Assembly: GCA_020439745.1 (NCBI GenBank)
Contig: JAGQSC010000021.1
Location: 310,001-374,000, forward strand
Direction: 5' to 3'
DNA: 64,000 nt
Source of the DNA: Acidobacteriota bacterium
GTDB taxonomy: Bacteria; Acidobacteriota; Holophagae; Acanthopleuribacterales; Acanthopleuribacteraceae
A program made the translations under genes and the position numbers. Below, piece after piece: positions 17,443-27,711 of the stretch (position 1 is its first letter; each line of letters begins with the position of its first letter). The notes under the pieces were generated by a model that ran no database searches, had not been told where the DNA came from, and worked only from the letters and a program-made list of their open reading frames with translations.

Positions 17443-20286
17443 TCAATCATGCCCTGATGATTGATGTTTCCTTCGGTATTGGTTGAGGAATGTCATCACC
17501 CGACGAGAGTCATCTTCGATGATGTTTACCAACTCCGATGTGTTTATTTGCGGATCTGAGGATTGGACTTCCAGCAACAAGGCACTTCGTTCCAAATGCG
17601 CGGCACCCATATTTCCAGCCGACCCCTTTATCGAGTGGGAAAGCTCATTAAGGGCCGCCCTGTCTCCCAGGGTACTTGCCTGCTTTAGCTCTTCCAGTTT
17701 CTGTTGTAGGTTTTCCAAATACAAATCAATGATCTTGTCTCTAAAATCAGGATCACCGTCTGTGATTTCATGAACACGTTTCATATCGACTGGGTCTTGC
17801 GGATGTTCCCGTGCTACCTCGGCTTCAATAATGAGTCGGTCCAATTCATCGGCTAGCAAGTGTGGGTCGTAGGGCTTTGACACATAGGCGTTCATACCCA
17901 CAGAAAGACACTTTTGGCGGTCTGTGTGGGAAGCATGAGCTGTTACAGCAACGATGGGCACGTTTGCCCAGGGCATCTTTGATGCTCGAATTCTCTGGGT
18001 GGTTGCGTAACCATCAAGCACTGGCATGCGGCAGTCCATCATGATAACCGCAATATGCTCGTTTTGTAGGCAATCCAGCACCTGCATGCCTTGCGATGCA
18101 CAGACCACGTGATACCCGAGAGATTCGAGCGTCTTTTGGGCAACCAACTGATTGACCACATTGTCTTCAGCCACAAGGACCGTATATTGGTCTCGGTCGA
18201 TGGTTGTAAGTTCCTGGTCTACCGTGGTTTGCTTGGGTTCCAATGCCGCTAGGGTGCAGGCAAAAGTGGTGGTGCCACGTCGGCTTCGTAATGTGATGTC
18301 ACTGTTTAGTTGATGGGCCATTTTCTGGGCTATGGATAAGCCGATTCCCGCGCCAGTTGGGTTTTCGGAACGATGGTGGAGTTGGTAGAACGGCTCAAAA
18401 ACGTGACGGGCTTCCGCCTGAGGGATGCCCGGTCCGGTGTCAGTTACTCTGAAAAGGAGACTTTGATTGTTGGGCGCACTGATGCGAAAACGTACGCGGC
18501 CTGTCTGGGTGAACTTGATGGCGTTGCCCAGGATGTTGATCAGAATGTGAACCAACATGCGGCGATCGGTACAAAAGAGCAAAGGCACTCCGGCGTCGAC
18601 CTTAAGCTCAAGAGCCAGGTTTTTGCGCTGAGCCTCAAAGAAGAACATGTCTTTGATTTCGTGGAACAGCCCATGAGTATCAAACACAGTTGGTTGTACA
18701 CCTGAAATACCTCGTTCCAGACGAGATAGATCGAGCACGTCTTCCACCAATGTGTCCAGCACGTGTGCCGATGACATCAGGCTGCGGATCATCTCTGGGT
18801 CCGGCTGCGTATGGATATTCAACAAATGGCAAATACCAAGTATGGTGCTGAGCGGGGTTTTCAATTCATGACTCACGTTGGCAAAGAATTGGGTCTTCGC
18901 CTGGTTTGCAAGCTCAGCCTGTTTCAACGCCTCACTCAGTTGACTTTGGACCTCCATCTGTCGTGTCGTATCTATGGCCACGGTTACCCAAGTGGCGACC
19001 CCAGAGATATCGCTGTGTGGGAGCGTAAATACTTCAAAATGTTGATTGGGAATGGGACTAAGCGATTGGTGCATGGTTCCCGAGCCTTCGGGCATTTGGG
19101 TGAGTGTGAGGGTCAGTGGAGATTGGTGCAGTTGATCCAGACGTTTGCCTTCTACCTTAGTGGGCTTGCCCCCGAATAAGGCGGCGCCAGCTCGATTAGC
19201 GAGGACCAACGTGCCCGATACGTCATAGGCAATTATGGGGTGGGGTACCAAGTCAATGACCTGCCTCAATCGCCTTTGGCTTTGCAATAGCGTTTCTTTT
19301 CTTTGTGCGTGTTGAATCGCCAGTTGAAACACCTGGGCCAGGCTGTCCATGCGTTGTTCGTGGTCCGGATTGTCGCCTGCCTCCTTGGGCATGCAGCAGA
19401 CCACCATGCCCTCATGTTGACCCGCAATAAGGACCGGGCGCTGGCTGACAAGATACGAAGCGGTGGAACCTATATCATGCGAGGTAGGTGCTACTTCCGG
19501 TATGTGTTTTCTCAAGGGGCGGGGTAGCCGTTTAGGGGAAAATAGATTCAATTCTCCAACCTGGTTGGATCGATAAAAGAGGAGATAGTTTTTGGGATCG
19601 GTTCGCTCACAACCCCGACGCAAGATGGCCAGGACGTCCTGAACGGGATTGTCCGCCGCCAATGACTCCAGTGCTTGGGACAGCGTTTTTTGAAATCGTT
19701 CACTCTCGCGAATTCGATCCGCGTTTAATCGTAGGAATTTGTTGGCGCGATCTAGTCCACGAGTTCGTTCGCTTACCTTGCGTTCCAGATCCTCACGCGC
19801 TCGTTCAGCATCTCTTTTGGCATCCATTTCTGCGGTAATGTCCCAGGTCGCCCCATAAATACAAACTCCGTCGCCCTCCGGAACCACCCGCATGCGTTCT
19901 CGGAGCCAGGCAATGTGGCCATCCTTGTGCATAATGCGGAAATCAAGCTCAGTCACACCAAAAGGACCATCGACATGGTTGAGGGCATGTTTCAAGTCGT
20001 CGGGGTGGATAAGTTTTTCGCGACCAATCTGCTCAAACTCTTCTGGGGTGTATCCTGTAATGCGTTGGAACGATTCCGTTACCCACATGCGTTTCCGACG
20101 ACCTTCAGCGTCAATCCATCGGACCCAGCAGCAGTCTGATGTTAGTTCGGATATGACTCGGAATCGGTATTCGGTTTCGAAATTCTTCGGATCCTGTTTG
20201 AGCTTGGATTCCAATTCCTGAATGCGCAGCCGCGCCAATTCCAGTTCATCGATGAGTTGGGACTTGGTCTTGGTTTGATCACTCAT
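17443..20286 (-). CDS. Cytoplasmic hybrid histidine kinase (PAS-PAS-HK-REC-HPt)
   Basis: The 947-residue protein has no membrane segment. In order: a coiled coil (1-35), a PAS domain (~40-155), a second coiled coil (~155-200), a GAF-like region (~205-330), a second PAS (~335-445), HisKA with phospho-histidine H473 (FANVSHELKTP), an HATPase with NAIKF (588-592), DTGPGIP (616-622) and GAGIGLS, a receiver with phospho-acceptor D751 (MMDCRMP) and a closing HPt domain with H884 (HSIKGSAGN). This is a full His-Asp-His phosphorelay in one chain; the output partner is not in the window. Being soluble, it should sense an internal signal. It is 40 bases after the acyltransferase gene and probably cotranscribed with it. 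Confidence 0.93.
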   Translation of the reverse strand: MSDQTKTKSQLIDELELARLRIQELESKLKQDPKNFETEYRFRVISELTSDCCWVRWIDAEGRRKRMWVTESFQRITGYTPEEFEQIGREKLIHPDDLKHALNHVDGPFGVTELDFRIMHKDGHIAWLRERMRVVPEGDGVCIYGATWDITAEMDAKRDAERAREDLERKVSERTRGLDRANKFLRLNADRIRESERFQKTLSQALESLAADNPVQDVLAILRRGCERTDPKNYLLFYRSNQVGELNLFSPKRLPRPLRKHIPEVAPTSHDIGSTASYLVSQRPVLIAGQHEGMVVCCMPKEAGDNPDHEQRMDSLAQVFQLAIQHAQRKETLLQSQRRLRQVIDLVPHPIIAYDVSGTLVLANRAGAALFGGKPTKVEGKRLDQLHQSPLTLTLTQMPEGSGTMHQSLSPIPNQHFEVFTLPHSDISGVATWVTVAIDTTRQMEVQSQLSEALKQAELANQAKTQFFANVSHELKTPLSTILGICHLLNIHTQPDPEMIRSLMSSAHVLDTLVEDVLDLSRLERGISGVQPTVFDTHGLFHEIKDMFFFEAQRKNLALELKVDAGVPLLFCTDRRMLVHILINILGNAIKFTQTGRVRFRISAPNNQSLLFRVTDTGPGIPQAEARHVFEPFYQLHHRSENPTGAGIGLSIAQKMAHQLNSDITLRSRRGTTTFACTLAALEPKQTTVDQELTTIDRDQYTVLVAEDNVVNQLVAQKTLESLGYHVVCASQGMQVLDCLQNEHIAVIMMDCRMPVLDGYATTQRIRASKMPWANVPIVAVTAHASHTDRQKCLSVGMNAYVSKPYDPHLLADELDRLIIEAEVAREHPQDPVDMKRVHEITDGDPDFRDKIIDLYLENLQQKLEELKQASTLGDRAALNELSHSIKGSAGNMGAAHLERSALLLEVQSSDPQINTSELVNIIEDDSRRVMTFLNQYRRKHQSSGHD

Positions 20287-20326
20287 GTGTGTTCCACGTG
20301 GGTTTGTTGGGGCCGGGCCCTCTTCA

Positions 20327-21457
20327 CTAAGGTCGGTGATTTGGCATAAGTTCTTGAGTGGTAAGTGCCAAACGGGCGGCCATTTCTCGCGCTAGATTCA
20401 AAAGGATTTTGGCGGCAATGGTGGGTTCGCGTTTGATGAACCTATTGAGGAATTCTGCTCTTAATACGAGCACTTCGCCCGGTGTTTGAGCCATCACATG
20501 GGCCGTTCGAGGTGATGCCGTCAAGAATCCTATCTCACCAAAAGTATCGCCTGCGCCGACGATGGCCAACGGCGCGGATCCTTCTCCAAGTACGTGTGCA
20601 AGGCCCTTGAGCTGCACGAAGACGCTAGCGTCCACATCTCCCCTGCGAATAATCGAATCGCCAGGTTTGACTGGAAATATGGTCGCTTCCGAAAGAAATC
20701 TTTCAGCTTCTTGTGGCTCGAGGTCATGAAGCAAAGACAGGTGATGGACAGGGTCCATAGCAAGCCGCTCGTTGAGCAAATCGAGGAAGGCCGCGTCTTC
20801 CATGAAAACAGCGCTGCGCACATCCTTGTAATCTGGATACGTTTGTTCAAACCACGAGCGGGCCTCTTGGTCATCGGCTTCCTGTTCCGCCATTCGCAGC
20901 AGGAGTGATCGCACGGAGCTAAGGAATTGGTGGTCGCGAAACAGCATAAGGATCGGTATCTTGTAGCCGAAACTCGAATCGTTGAATCCAGTAGTGTAGC
21001 GGCGATACCCCATATGCTCATAAAAGGGAATCAGGTGTGGGCTGCAATCACCGAAGTTGAGTCGGGCACCTCTCTGCAGACAGTGGACATACGCGTTTCG
21101 CATGAGTTTGAAAATCAACTTCCCGTTGCGAAGTATGGGATCCACCATAAAGCGACTTGTCGTGCAAATGGCGGATGCGCCAAATGCATCAAGTGCCTGC
21201 GCCATGCGAAATTTTTCGATAAAGGGCTGTAGATCGGCAACACTGTCCATGAACAGCAAACGCAGCGACCCCACAACCTCGTCACCATCAAAAATTGCAA
21301 ATGAAGTGGCTACATCGTCGTAGTCATCTTTCAACCAGTTTTGTGCATGATCGGCATTTCTAGTGAATTTCTCTTCGTCCACGTAGATTCGGTAGCGAAA
21401 CCGATACAGCTTATCGCGTTCCGCTTCGGTTTCGACGACTCGGATGTCGAACTTCAT
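20327..21457 (-). CDS. FeeM-like N-acyltransferase fused to a cyclic-nucleotide-binding domain
   Basis: Residues 1-~200 resemble the GNAT-like N-acyl amino acid synthase (FeeM/exosortase-associated acyltransferase) family: an opening RYRIYVDEE element, the core strand SRFMVDP, and an LRNGKLIFKLMRNAY helix. Residues ~230-370 form a CRP-type domain whose phosphate-binding cassette FGEIGFLTASPRTA keeps the glutamate and arginine that hold a cyclic nucleotide. A likely reading is acyl transfer to an amino acid or amine, gated by cAMP or cGMP. The ATG at 21457 overlaps the preceding stop as ATGA; a TTG at 21466 is also in frame. Neighbours are a di-iron oxidase-like gene and the hybrid kinase. Confidence 0.75.
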   Translation of the reverse strand: MKFDIRVVETEAERDKLYRFRYRIYVDEEKFTRNADHAQNWLKDDYDDVATSFAIFDGDEVVGSLRLLFMDSVADLQPFIEKFRMAQALDAFGASAICTTSRFMVDPILRNGKLIFKLMRNAYVHCLQRGARLNFGDCSPHLIPFYEHMGYRRYTTGFNDSSFGYKIPILMLFRDHQFLSSVRSLLLRMAEQEADDQEARSWFEQTYPDYKDVRSAVFMEDAAFLDLLNERLAMDPVHHLSLLHDLEPQEAERFLSEATIFPVKPGDSIIRRGDVDASVFVQLKGLAHVLGEGSAPLAIVGAGDTFGEIGFLTASPRTAHVMAQTPGEVLVLRAEFLNRFIKREPTIAAKILLNLAREMAARLALTTQELMPNHRP

Positions 21458-22092
21458 GTCCCGCAATCGCGAAACAACCCGATATATAGGTCCTTAATTA
21501 CTTCGGCGGCATGCACCACATCCTCCAAGTCACTGCCAGTGATGTGGGATTGGATCATATTGGTAAGATCCGCGGTGTGAGCGACATCGGCCTCTCCGTG
21601 TCCCGCTACAAACTTGATGGATTGAGCCGTCACTGGATTTCGCGCCAGGTGTTGTGCGATCTCCTGGCCCAAATCGTCGCCCATGGCCTCAAGAACATAG
21701 AGCCAACCGAAAATGGAGATGGGATTGGCAACTAGAGCCATGAAGTATTCATAGCCGACCATGGCTGCACAGTGAGTGGTGGGTTTGGAGGCCCGGATCT
21801 CATCCTCAGACATACCCAAATTGATCAGATCTTCAAAAACCCATGCGTCGTGGCCCATCTCTTCCTGGGCATGATGGAAAAGATAATCGGCTAGAGGCGG
21901 TAAACATTGAACGGCTCTGCTTCCCGCGAGACCAATGACTACCGACGAGTGTTGCGCATAGTGCCAAACGTTAAGCAGGTACCTTCCGTACATGCGTTTG
22001 GACAAGGTACCTGCTCGTGCCGCTTGCGCGATGTGTGTTTTTGATATCCCTTCCACCGTAGCTGCACGCAGACGCAGTAACCGATCCACCAT
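21454..22092 (-). CDS. Heme-oxygenase-like di-iron protein
   Basis: The 212-residue, all-helical protein resembles the iron-containing redox enzyme (TenA/heme-oxygenase-like, HDO) family. Possible metal ligands are HHAQEEMGHD near the middle, a glutamate in VLEAMGDD, and HGEADVAHTADL later, spaced as in HDO proteins. Known members cleave or desaturate fatty acids, amino acids or N-containing substrates with O2. GGAGG precedes the ATG. It is the first gene of the three-gene unit and overlaps the acyltransferase by four bases, which suggests that the two enzymes work on one molecule. Confidence 0.7.
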   Translation of the reverse strand: MVDRLLRLRAATVEGISKTHIAQAARAGTLSKRMYGRYLLNVWHYAQHSSVVIGLAGSRAVQCLPPLADYLFHHAQEEMGHDAWVFEDLINLGMSEDEIRASKPTTHCAAMVGYEYFMALVANPISIFGWLYVLEAMGDDLGQEIAQHLARNPVTAQSIKFVAGHGEADVAHTADLTNMIQSHITGSDLEDVVHAAEVIKDLYIGLFRDCGT

Positions 22093-22155
22093 GTCCTCCC
22101 TATGTTTTGTTCCAGTATGAGTTGGATGGCTAAAGATCGCCAGAAAAAAAACAGC

Positions 22156-23493
22156 TCAAACGGCTGGCCAGGGACCCGTGATGGCCATGGTCACACCGGG
22201 ATGAAAAACGTTGAAGAAGAGTGTTGAACCATCGGGAGACCAGGTGCAGCCTGCTAATTCGCTGCGATTGGCAATATGCTCAGCAATCGGATAAACCTTG
22301 CCATGAACGTTCACACCCAAGAGCCTTTGGCTATTGTTCTTGCTGTCCTCTGCCACCACCAAATCACCGGTTGGCGCCATACACAAGTTATCGCACATGG
22401 CCATCATACGTGGGTCATCTGATTCGACGAATAATTCAAGGTGCCCTGGGCTATCGGCTTCTGCCGGTGTGCCTTCAGCGGGACTGGGAACATAGCGAAA
22501 GATCTGTCCCAGTTTTTTGTGCCCGCCCTCTGTGCAGGCGAAAAATATGGCTGACCCATCGCAGGTGACACCCTCGCCGCGACAAAAAACGGCTGCACCA
22601 CGGGTGCGTGCAAAACTGCGCAGTGTATCGCCTTCTGGATCAGGGTCGTCGATATCGATCCAACGGGCGGTAACTTGTTGACGGATTGGAAAGCTTTGTT
22701 TCAAGTGGTTGGTGGTGTCCTCGTAACCTAGCAATGCCAGAGCCTGAAGCTTTCCTCCGCCGTGTATTTCATGGGGCTTGTCTAACAGATAGCGGTAAAA
22801 GACGCTGTCCCAGCGATCTTCGGTCAAATAGGCTATGTGACCTTGAGGAAGAAAAGCGATGGCTTCGTGCCTGAAGAATCCTAGACGTTTGATGGGATTC
22901 GGGTTTCCGCCTTGGGTTGGATGGACCTCAAAGCAGTATCCGTGTTTTGCCAAGGGTCCACCTGCGGGGATGACTTCCTCCTCACAAGTAATCCAAGTCC
23001 CCCATGGCGTTGGGCCACCTGCACAATTGCGCACGGTACCCATGAGGCTCATTCGCTGATCGATGACCTGTCTGGTATTCATATCGTAAATCAGTGTGCT
23101 GGTTCCGCCGTCTGGGTATATGTTTCGTTTTCCCGTGTCATAGGTGATGGTGGATCTGGTGAACTCACGAGGTTTTGAGGAGCCGAACGCGGTAGGTCGG
23201 TCGTCGTTGGGGTTCAATTCATGGTTGCGGATCAAAGCCACTTTGCCATTGCCCAAGTCAAATGCGGCCATGCCATCGCAAGCACTCGGCACCAGGTACC
23301 CATCATTCATCAGATCCCCGGTGCGAGACAAGATGTGGTATTGGAAACCTGCGGGCAGATTGAGAATACCCGCTGGATCGGGCTGTAACTGGCCGAATGG
23401 CGAAGCCGTGACCTCTAACTGGTTTGGGGTGCAACAAGAGAGCGGAACCGCTGCGGCACGTGCCAGGAAGCTCCTTCTCGAGTGTCGTGCCAT
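22156..23493 (-). CDS. PhoX-like (DUF839) secreted phosphatase
   Basis: The N-terminus RHSRRSFLARAAAVPLS is a twin-arginine signal (SRRSFL), so the protein is exported folded. The 445-residue body begins with the PhoX/DUF839 pattern: FQYHILSRTGD, then RNHE, then GGTSTL and NCAGGPTPWGTWITCEE. PhoX enzymes are calcium/iron phosphatases, but many DUF839 proteins have not been tested, so activity is inferred. It sits six bases after acnA and may be read from the same transcript, an unusual pairing with no obvious pathway link. Confidence 0.85.
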   Translation of the reverse strand: MARHSRRSFLARAAAVPLSCCTPNQLEVTASPFGQLQPDPAGILNLPAGFQYHILSRTGDLMNDGYLVPSACDGMAAFDLGNGKVALIRNHELNPNDDRPTAFGSSKPREFTRSTITYDTGKRNIYPDGGTSTLIYDMNTRQVIDQRMSLMGTVRNCAGGPTPWGTWITCEEEVIPAGGPLAKHGYCFEVHPTQGGNPNPIKRLGFFRHEAIAFLPQGHIAYLTEDRWDSVFYRYLLDKPHEIHGGGKLQALALLGYEDTTNHLKQSFPIRQQVTARWIDIDDPDPEGDTLRSFARTRGAAVFCRGEGVTCDGSAIFFACTEGGHKKLGQIFRYVPSPAEGTPAEADSPGHLELFVESDDPRMMAMCDNLCMAPTGDLVVAEDSKNNSQRLLGVNVHGKVYPIAEHIANRSELAGCTWSPDGSTLFFNVFHPGVTMAITGPWPAV

Positions 23494-23499
23494 TGCGTC

Positions 23500-26181
23500 C
23501 TAGGACTTGGCCAACTGACGTAATACCGCATTCAGTATGCCGCCGTGTCGGTAATAGTCCACCTCTACGGGTGTGTCGATGCGTACATCCACCTGGAACC
23601 TCTTGGTTTCACCCTTTGCGGTAGCCGAAACCCATAGTTTCTGGCCGGCCTTGAGTTGGTCCGACAGACCCTCAATTTCGATTTCCTCGTGGCCAGTGAG
23701 GCCCAGCGAGTCGGCGTTTTCCCCATCGCTGAATTGGAGAGGTAGCACACCCATTCCCACCAGGTTGGAGCGATGAATTCGTTCGTAACTCTCAGCAATC
23801 ACAGCCTTGACACCTAAGAGAAGGGTACCTTTGGCAGCCCAGTCCCGAGATGAGCCGGTGCCATACTCTTTTCCGGCAAGAACCACCAGTGGGATGTTGT
23901 TTTGTTTGTACGCTTCCGCGGCCGTGAAAATGTCCGTGACGTCGCCTGTAAGTAGATTCGTGGTATAGCCACCCTCTGTCCCGGGTGCCAACTGATTTCT
24001 CAGGCGAATATTTGCGAAGGTACCGCGTGTCATGACACGGTCGTTTCCGCGACGGGACCCGTAGCTGTTGAACTCGGAATCTGGAACATGATGGTCGCGC
24101 AGGTAGGCCGCAGCCGGCGAGTTTTTTGCGATGGATCCGGCGGGCGAGATGTGATCCGTAGTCACCGAATCACCTAATTTGGCCAAAACTCGGGCCTTTC
24201 CAATGGGTTGGATGCTAGGTGTGTCCAGAGTTATGTCATCAAAAAATGGTGGTTCCTGAATATAGGTACTGTTGGGGTCCCAGTCGTAGAGATCGCTGGG
24301 TTGGCTGTCAATGGCGTTCCAGAGTTCATTGGCTTGGTAGGCATTGTCGTATTTTTCCCGAAACATTTCTGGAGTCAAGGCTTGGCTTAGCGCATCTTGG
24401 ATTTCTTCGTTCGTGGGCCAAATCTCGCGAAGGAATACCGGTGCCCCTGAAGGGTCATGACCAATGGGGTCGACATTCAGGTCTTTTTTGACAGTCCCTG
24501 CGATGGCGTAGGCGACCACAAGTGGCGGGCTAGCAAGGTAATTGGCCTTTACGTGTGGATTCACCCGTCCTTCAAAATTCCGGTTACCGCTCAGGACCGA
24601 GGCGGCCACAAGGTTGCCCGATTGAATGGCGTCCCGAACAGGATCGGGCAGTGGGCCCGAGTTGCCAATGCAAGTGGTGCATCCGTAACCCACGGTAAAG
24701 AAACCCATGGCCTCTAGGTCTTTATCGAGTCCTAGCCGCTCCAAATAAGAAGTCACGACACGGGATCCGGGTGCCAATGAAGTCTTGACGTAGCCAGGAG
24801 TTTTTAGGCCACGGGAAGCAGCTTTTCGCGCTAGTAGACCCGCACCAATCATCACTGAAGGATTCGATGTGTTGGTGCAACTGGTGATGGCTGCGATGAC
24901 CACGGACCCATGATCGAGCGATTCGTGGGATCCGTTGACGGCAATGGACTTGGTTTGTTCGGCTTCAGGAATGGCGAATCCACGTTCAGATATGGGCTTT
25001 TGCAAACTCGCTGTGAATTGTGGGCTCATTTGTGAAAGGCTAATGCGGTCTTGGGGTCGTTTGGGACCCGCGAGACATGGTTCCACAGTGCTGATGTCCA
25101 GTTCCAATTGCGACGTGAAAATGGGTTCAGGTGCATCGGTGCGGTGGAACAACATATTCTCTTTGGCATAGCGTTCCACCAGGTCAACTTGATCTTTGCT
25201 TCGCCCTGTTGTGCGCATGTAGATTAGCGTCTGTTCGTCAATGGGGAAGAAGCCCATGGTAGCCCCGTACTCTGGTGCCATGTTCGCAATCGTTGCCCGG
25301 TCGGCAAGTGAAAGCCGTTTCATGCCATCGCCGTAGAATTCAACGAATTTGCCCACAACGCCGTGTTTCCGCAGGATCTGCGTCACCGTAAGGACTAAAT
25401 CGGTAGCGGTGGCACCGGAGGCAAGATCGCCCGTCAGTTTGAATCCGACGACGTCGGGTGTCAGCATGTAGATGGGCTGGCCCAGCATGACGGCCTCTGC
25501 TTCAATACCGCCAACACCCCAGCCAACGACACCAATCCCGTTGATCATCGTGGTGTGGCTGTCGGTGCCAACGACACTGTCGGGAAATACCACACCATTT
25601 TGTGACATGACCACAGGTGCAAGGTGTTCCAGGTTGACCTGATGCACGATGCCTGTTCCAGGAGGGATTGCTTTGAAGTTGTCGAACGCCTTCTGTCCCC
25701 AGCTCAGAAACTGATAGCGCTCCTTATTGCGTTGAAACTCGATTTCCTCGTTTTTTGCCAATGCTTGGCTTGAGCCGAATACATCCACTTGAACGGAATG
25801 GTCAATCACCAAATCAACGGGAACTTGGGGATTGATTTTCTTGGGATCTCCGCCCAGGCGGGCCAAGGCAGAACGCAATGCTGCCAAATCAACCACGGCT
25901 GGGACACCCGTGAAGTCCTGCAACACAACCCTTGCCGGTTTGAATGGTATCTCTCCGCGAGATTCGTCTTTTGCTTGCCATTGGGCCAGCGAAATGACGT
26001 CCTTTTCTTGAACAGCAAAGCCATCCACATTGCGTAGACAGCTTTCCAACAGGACGCGAATCGAGTACGGCAGCCGATCGATGGCACCGTAGTTCGAAAG
26101 TTTGTCCAGTTGAAAAATATCTTGCGAGCCCTGGCGGGTCTGAATGGTTTTGCGGCTACCGAACGGGTTGTGTTGCGACAT
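23500..26181 (-). CDS. acnA: Aconitate hydratase A
   Basis: TCA-cycle enzyme that isomerises citrate and isocitrate. The 893-residue length fits AcnA/IRP1. The [4Fe-4S] cysteines are seen in TSCTNTSNP and in [12 protein letters not shown]. Active-site motifs GTDSHTTM and [10 protein letters not shown] are present. GGAGG stands before the ATG. Homologues can also bind RNA; nothing here argues for that. Confidence 0.96.
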   Translation of the reverse strand: MSQHNPFGSRKTIQTRQGSQDIFQLDKLSNYGAIDRLPYSIRVLLESCLRNVDGFAVQEKDVISLAQWQAKDESRGEIPFKPARVVLQDFTGVPAVVDLAALRSALARLGGDPKKINPQVPVDLVIDHSVQVDVFGSSQALAKNEEIEFQRNKERYQFLSWGQKAFDNFKAIPPGTGIVHQVNLEHLAPVVMSQNGVVFPDSVVGTDSHTTMINGIGVVGWGVGGIEAEAVMLGQPIYMLTPDVVGFKLTGDLASGATATDLVLTVTQILRKHGVVGKFVEFYGDGMKRLSLADRATIANMAPEYGATMGFFPIDEQTLIYMRTTGRSKDQVDLVERYAKENMLFHRTDAPEPIFTSQLELDISTVEPCLAGPKRPQDRISLSQMSPQFTASLQKPISERGFAIPEAEQTKSIAVNGSHESLDHGSVVIAAITSCTNTSNPSVMIGAGLLARKAASRGLKTPGYVKTSLAPGSRVVTSYLERLGLDKDLEAMGFFTVGYGCTTCIGNSGPLPDPVRDAIQSGNLVAASVLSGNRNFEGRVNPHVKANYLASPPLVVAYAIAGTVKKDLNVDPIGHDPSGAPVFLREIWPTNEEIQDALSQALTPEMFREKYDNAYQANELWNAIDSQPSDLYDWDPNSTYIQEPPFFDDITLDTPSIQPIGKARVLAKLGDSVTTDHISPAGSIAKNSPAAAYLRDHHVPDSEFNSYGSRRGNDRVMTRGTFANIRLRNQLAPGTEGGYTTNLLTGDVTDIFTAAEAYKQNNIPLVVLAGKEYGTGSSRDWAAKGTLLLGVKAVIAESYERIHRSNLVGMGVLPLQFSDGENADSLGLTGHEEIEIEGLSDQLKAGQKLWVSATAKGETKRFQVDVRIDTPVEVDYYRHGGILNAVLRQLAKS

Positions 26182-26224
26182 ATGAATATGGACCTCCGAG
26201 GCGTTCTATCTTAGCAAATTGATG

Positions 26225-26881
26225 CTACTTAATTTCAATCAGTTCAACGTCGAAGATCAGCATCGCGTCAGGTCCAATTTTTGCGCCTGCGCCACGTTCT
26301 CCGTAGGCCAAGTCTGACGGAATGTAGAAGGTGTACTTGGCGCCTTCGTTCATCAGTTGAAGGCCTTCAACCCAGCCCTTGATCACGCCGTTTACAGCGA
26401 ATTCAGCAGGCGTGCCTCGTTCGACACTGCTGTCGAACACGGTACCGTCTATGAGTTTCCCGGTGTAGTGCACCTTGACTCGGTCGGTTTCCTTGGGTTT
26501 CTTGCCTGTTCCTTCGCTGTTGATTTTGTATTGCAGTCCTGATTCCGTGACCTTAACACCCTCGGCTGTTTTGTTCTTTTCCAGGAATGCCGTGCCTTCG
26601 GCTTTGTTTTTCGCTGCTTTTTCAATGCGCATCTGGTTCTGTTTCTCACGCATTTCGGTTTGAAATGCCATCATGATTTGGCTAATCTCTTCGGCTTTCA
26701 TGGTTGATGTACCCGCAATGCCATCGCGAATTCCTTGGATGAACGAGTCAATGTCCAGTTCAACACCTTGACTAGTAAGGCTCTCGCCCATTTGGGATCC
26801 GATGGCATAGCTGACTTTTTTCATGTCACTACCGGCCCATACCGCGGTGCTGACAAATAGGATGCAAATGATCGTTTTCAT
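26225..26881 (-). CDS. FKBP-type peptidyl-prolyl isomerase (FkpA/Mip-like)
   Basis: The 218-residue protein begins with a signal peptide (MKTIICILFVSTAVWA). An N-terminal dimerisation helix pair (residues ~20-105) is followed by the FKBP domain: VKVHYTGKLIDGTVFDSS, then GVIKGWVEGLQLM, YIPSDLAYGERG and LIFDVELIEIK. It should act in the periplasm as a folding helper. AAGGAGATAACC stands before the ATG. It lies on the same strand as the DUF2270 gene but 146 bases away, behind an inverted repeat. Confidence 0.92.
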   Translation of the reverse strand: MKTIICILFVSTAVWAGSDMKKVSYAIGSQMGESLTSQGVELDIDSFIQGIRDGIAGTSTMKAEEISQIMMAFQTEMREKQNQMRIEKAAKNKAEGTAFLEKNKTAEGVKVTESGLQYKINSEGTGKKPKETDRVKVHYTGKLIDGTVFDSSVERGTPAEFAVNGVIKGWVEGLQLMNEGAKYTFYIPSDLAYGERGAGAKIGPDAMLIFDVELIEIK

Positions 26882-26910
26882 GGTTATCTCCTTGTGGATC
26901 GTCTTTTGAA

Positions 26911-26964
26911 CCTGTTCAGGCTATTCGCCCGGGTCAAAAATGGTTCAAAAGGGCGAGGAACAGG
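26911..26964. repeat. Nested inverted repeat between DUF2270 and fkpA-like genes
   Basis: CCTGTTC (26911-26917) pairs with GAACAGG (26958-26964), and CGCCC (26926-26930) pairs with GGGCG (26951-26955) inside it. The loop is AT-rich. Its role may be to end the symporter-DUF2270 transcript or to bind a protein upstream of the FKBP gene. There is no T-run in the reading direction. Confidence 0.35.
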
Positions 26965-27027
26965 GTTTGTGCCGTTGGCAGCATAGATGAGCGACTTCAA
27001 TTGTGCAAGTGCTGCCTGACGAATCGA

Positions 27028-27711
27028 TTACAGGTCTGCGTTGTGCGAAAAGGGGCTGCCGGTCGTCCAATAGGCAAGTTCGGGCGGCTCGACCCGTGGG
27101 GCTAGAACCAAGATGGCCAACAGCACCAGATTGGTGCCGAATACAACGCTCATGATGAGCCATCCAGGAATGGGTGTGATACCCATGGATTCAATCCAAG
27201 GAGCTATTTCTGTGGCACCCAATGGGTGCGTCTTAACGAGCCATGCCACCAGAAGTACGGCGAAGAGGAACCAATAATTGCGTTTCAATCGAGCCCGAAA
27301 TGCCTGCAGAAACGTAATTTTGAAGCGTGGACGGAGCAGGTCGCCAGCAACGAGATTGCCCCAGTGACTGGTAGGGCTGCTGAGATCACGTGTGAGGATG
27401 GGTCCATAGAAGTTTTCTTCGATCATACGCACGCGGTTCCGCCACACATCGAAGAATCGGTAGCGACGCGCCTCAATAATCAGAAATTGCAGGGTAATGA
27501 AAATGCCCAGAACGATGGATCCATGGGACCGGTTATCTCCAGAGAATGAAAACGATAGCAATCCCATCACACTAATAATCGACCAATTCGTCGTGGTATC
27601 CAATCGAGCACGCCAATCGTTGGAGCGTGACAATTCGCCACGATAGAAATGCACCAGCGCAGATATGTACTCCGAGCGAGTAAGGGGGGAGTCTTCAAAT
27701 GAAGGCCGCAT
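27028..27711 (-). CDS. DUF2270 membrane protein
   Basis: The 227-residue protein matches DUF2270 in its conserved opening ALVHFYRGELSRSNDWRARLDTTTNW (given here in parts: FYRGELSRS, RLDTTTNW), then two hydrophobic segments, a soluble helical middle (EARRYRFFDVWRNRVRMIEENF), and two more helices at the end. Function is unknown. The ATG at 27711 overlaps the symporter stop by one base; a GTG at 27714 would overlap by four. Confidence 0.78.
   Translation of the reverse strand: MRPSFEDSPLTRSEYISALVHFYRGELSRSNDWRARLDTTTNWSIISVMGLLSFSFSGDNRSHGSIVLGIFITLQFLIIEARRYRFFDVWRNRVRMIEENFYGPILTRDLSSPTSHWGNLVAGDLLRPRFKITFLQAFRARLKRNYWFLFAVLLVAWLVKTHPLGATEIAPWIESMGITPIPGWLIMSVVFGTNLVLLAILVLAPRVEPPELAYWTTGSPFSHNADL

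Noticed and set aside
23500-26181. Aconitase acting as an iron-regulatory RNA-binding protein
   Set aside because: The family can do this in some organisms, but I saw no hairpin that would be its target.
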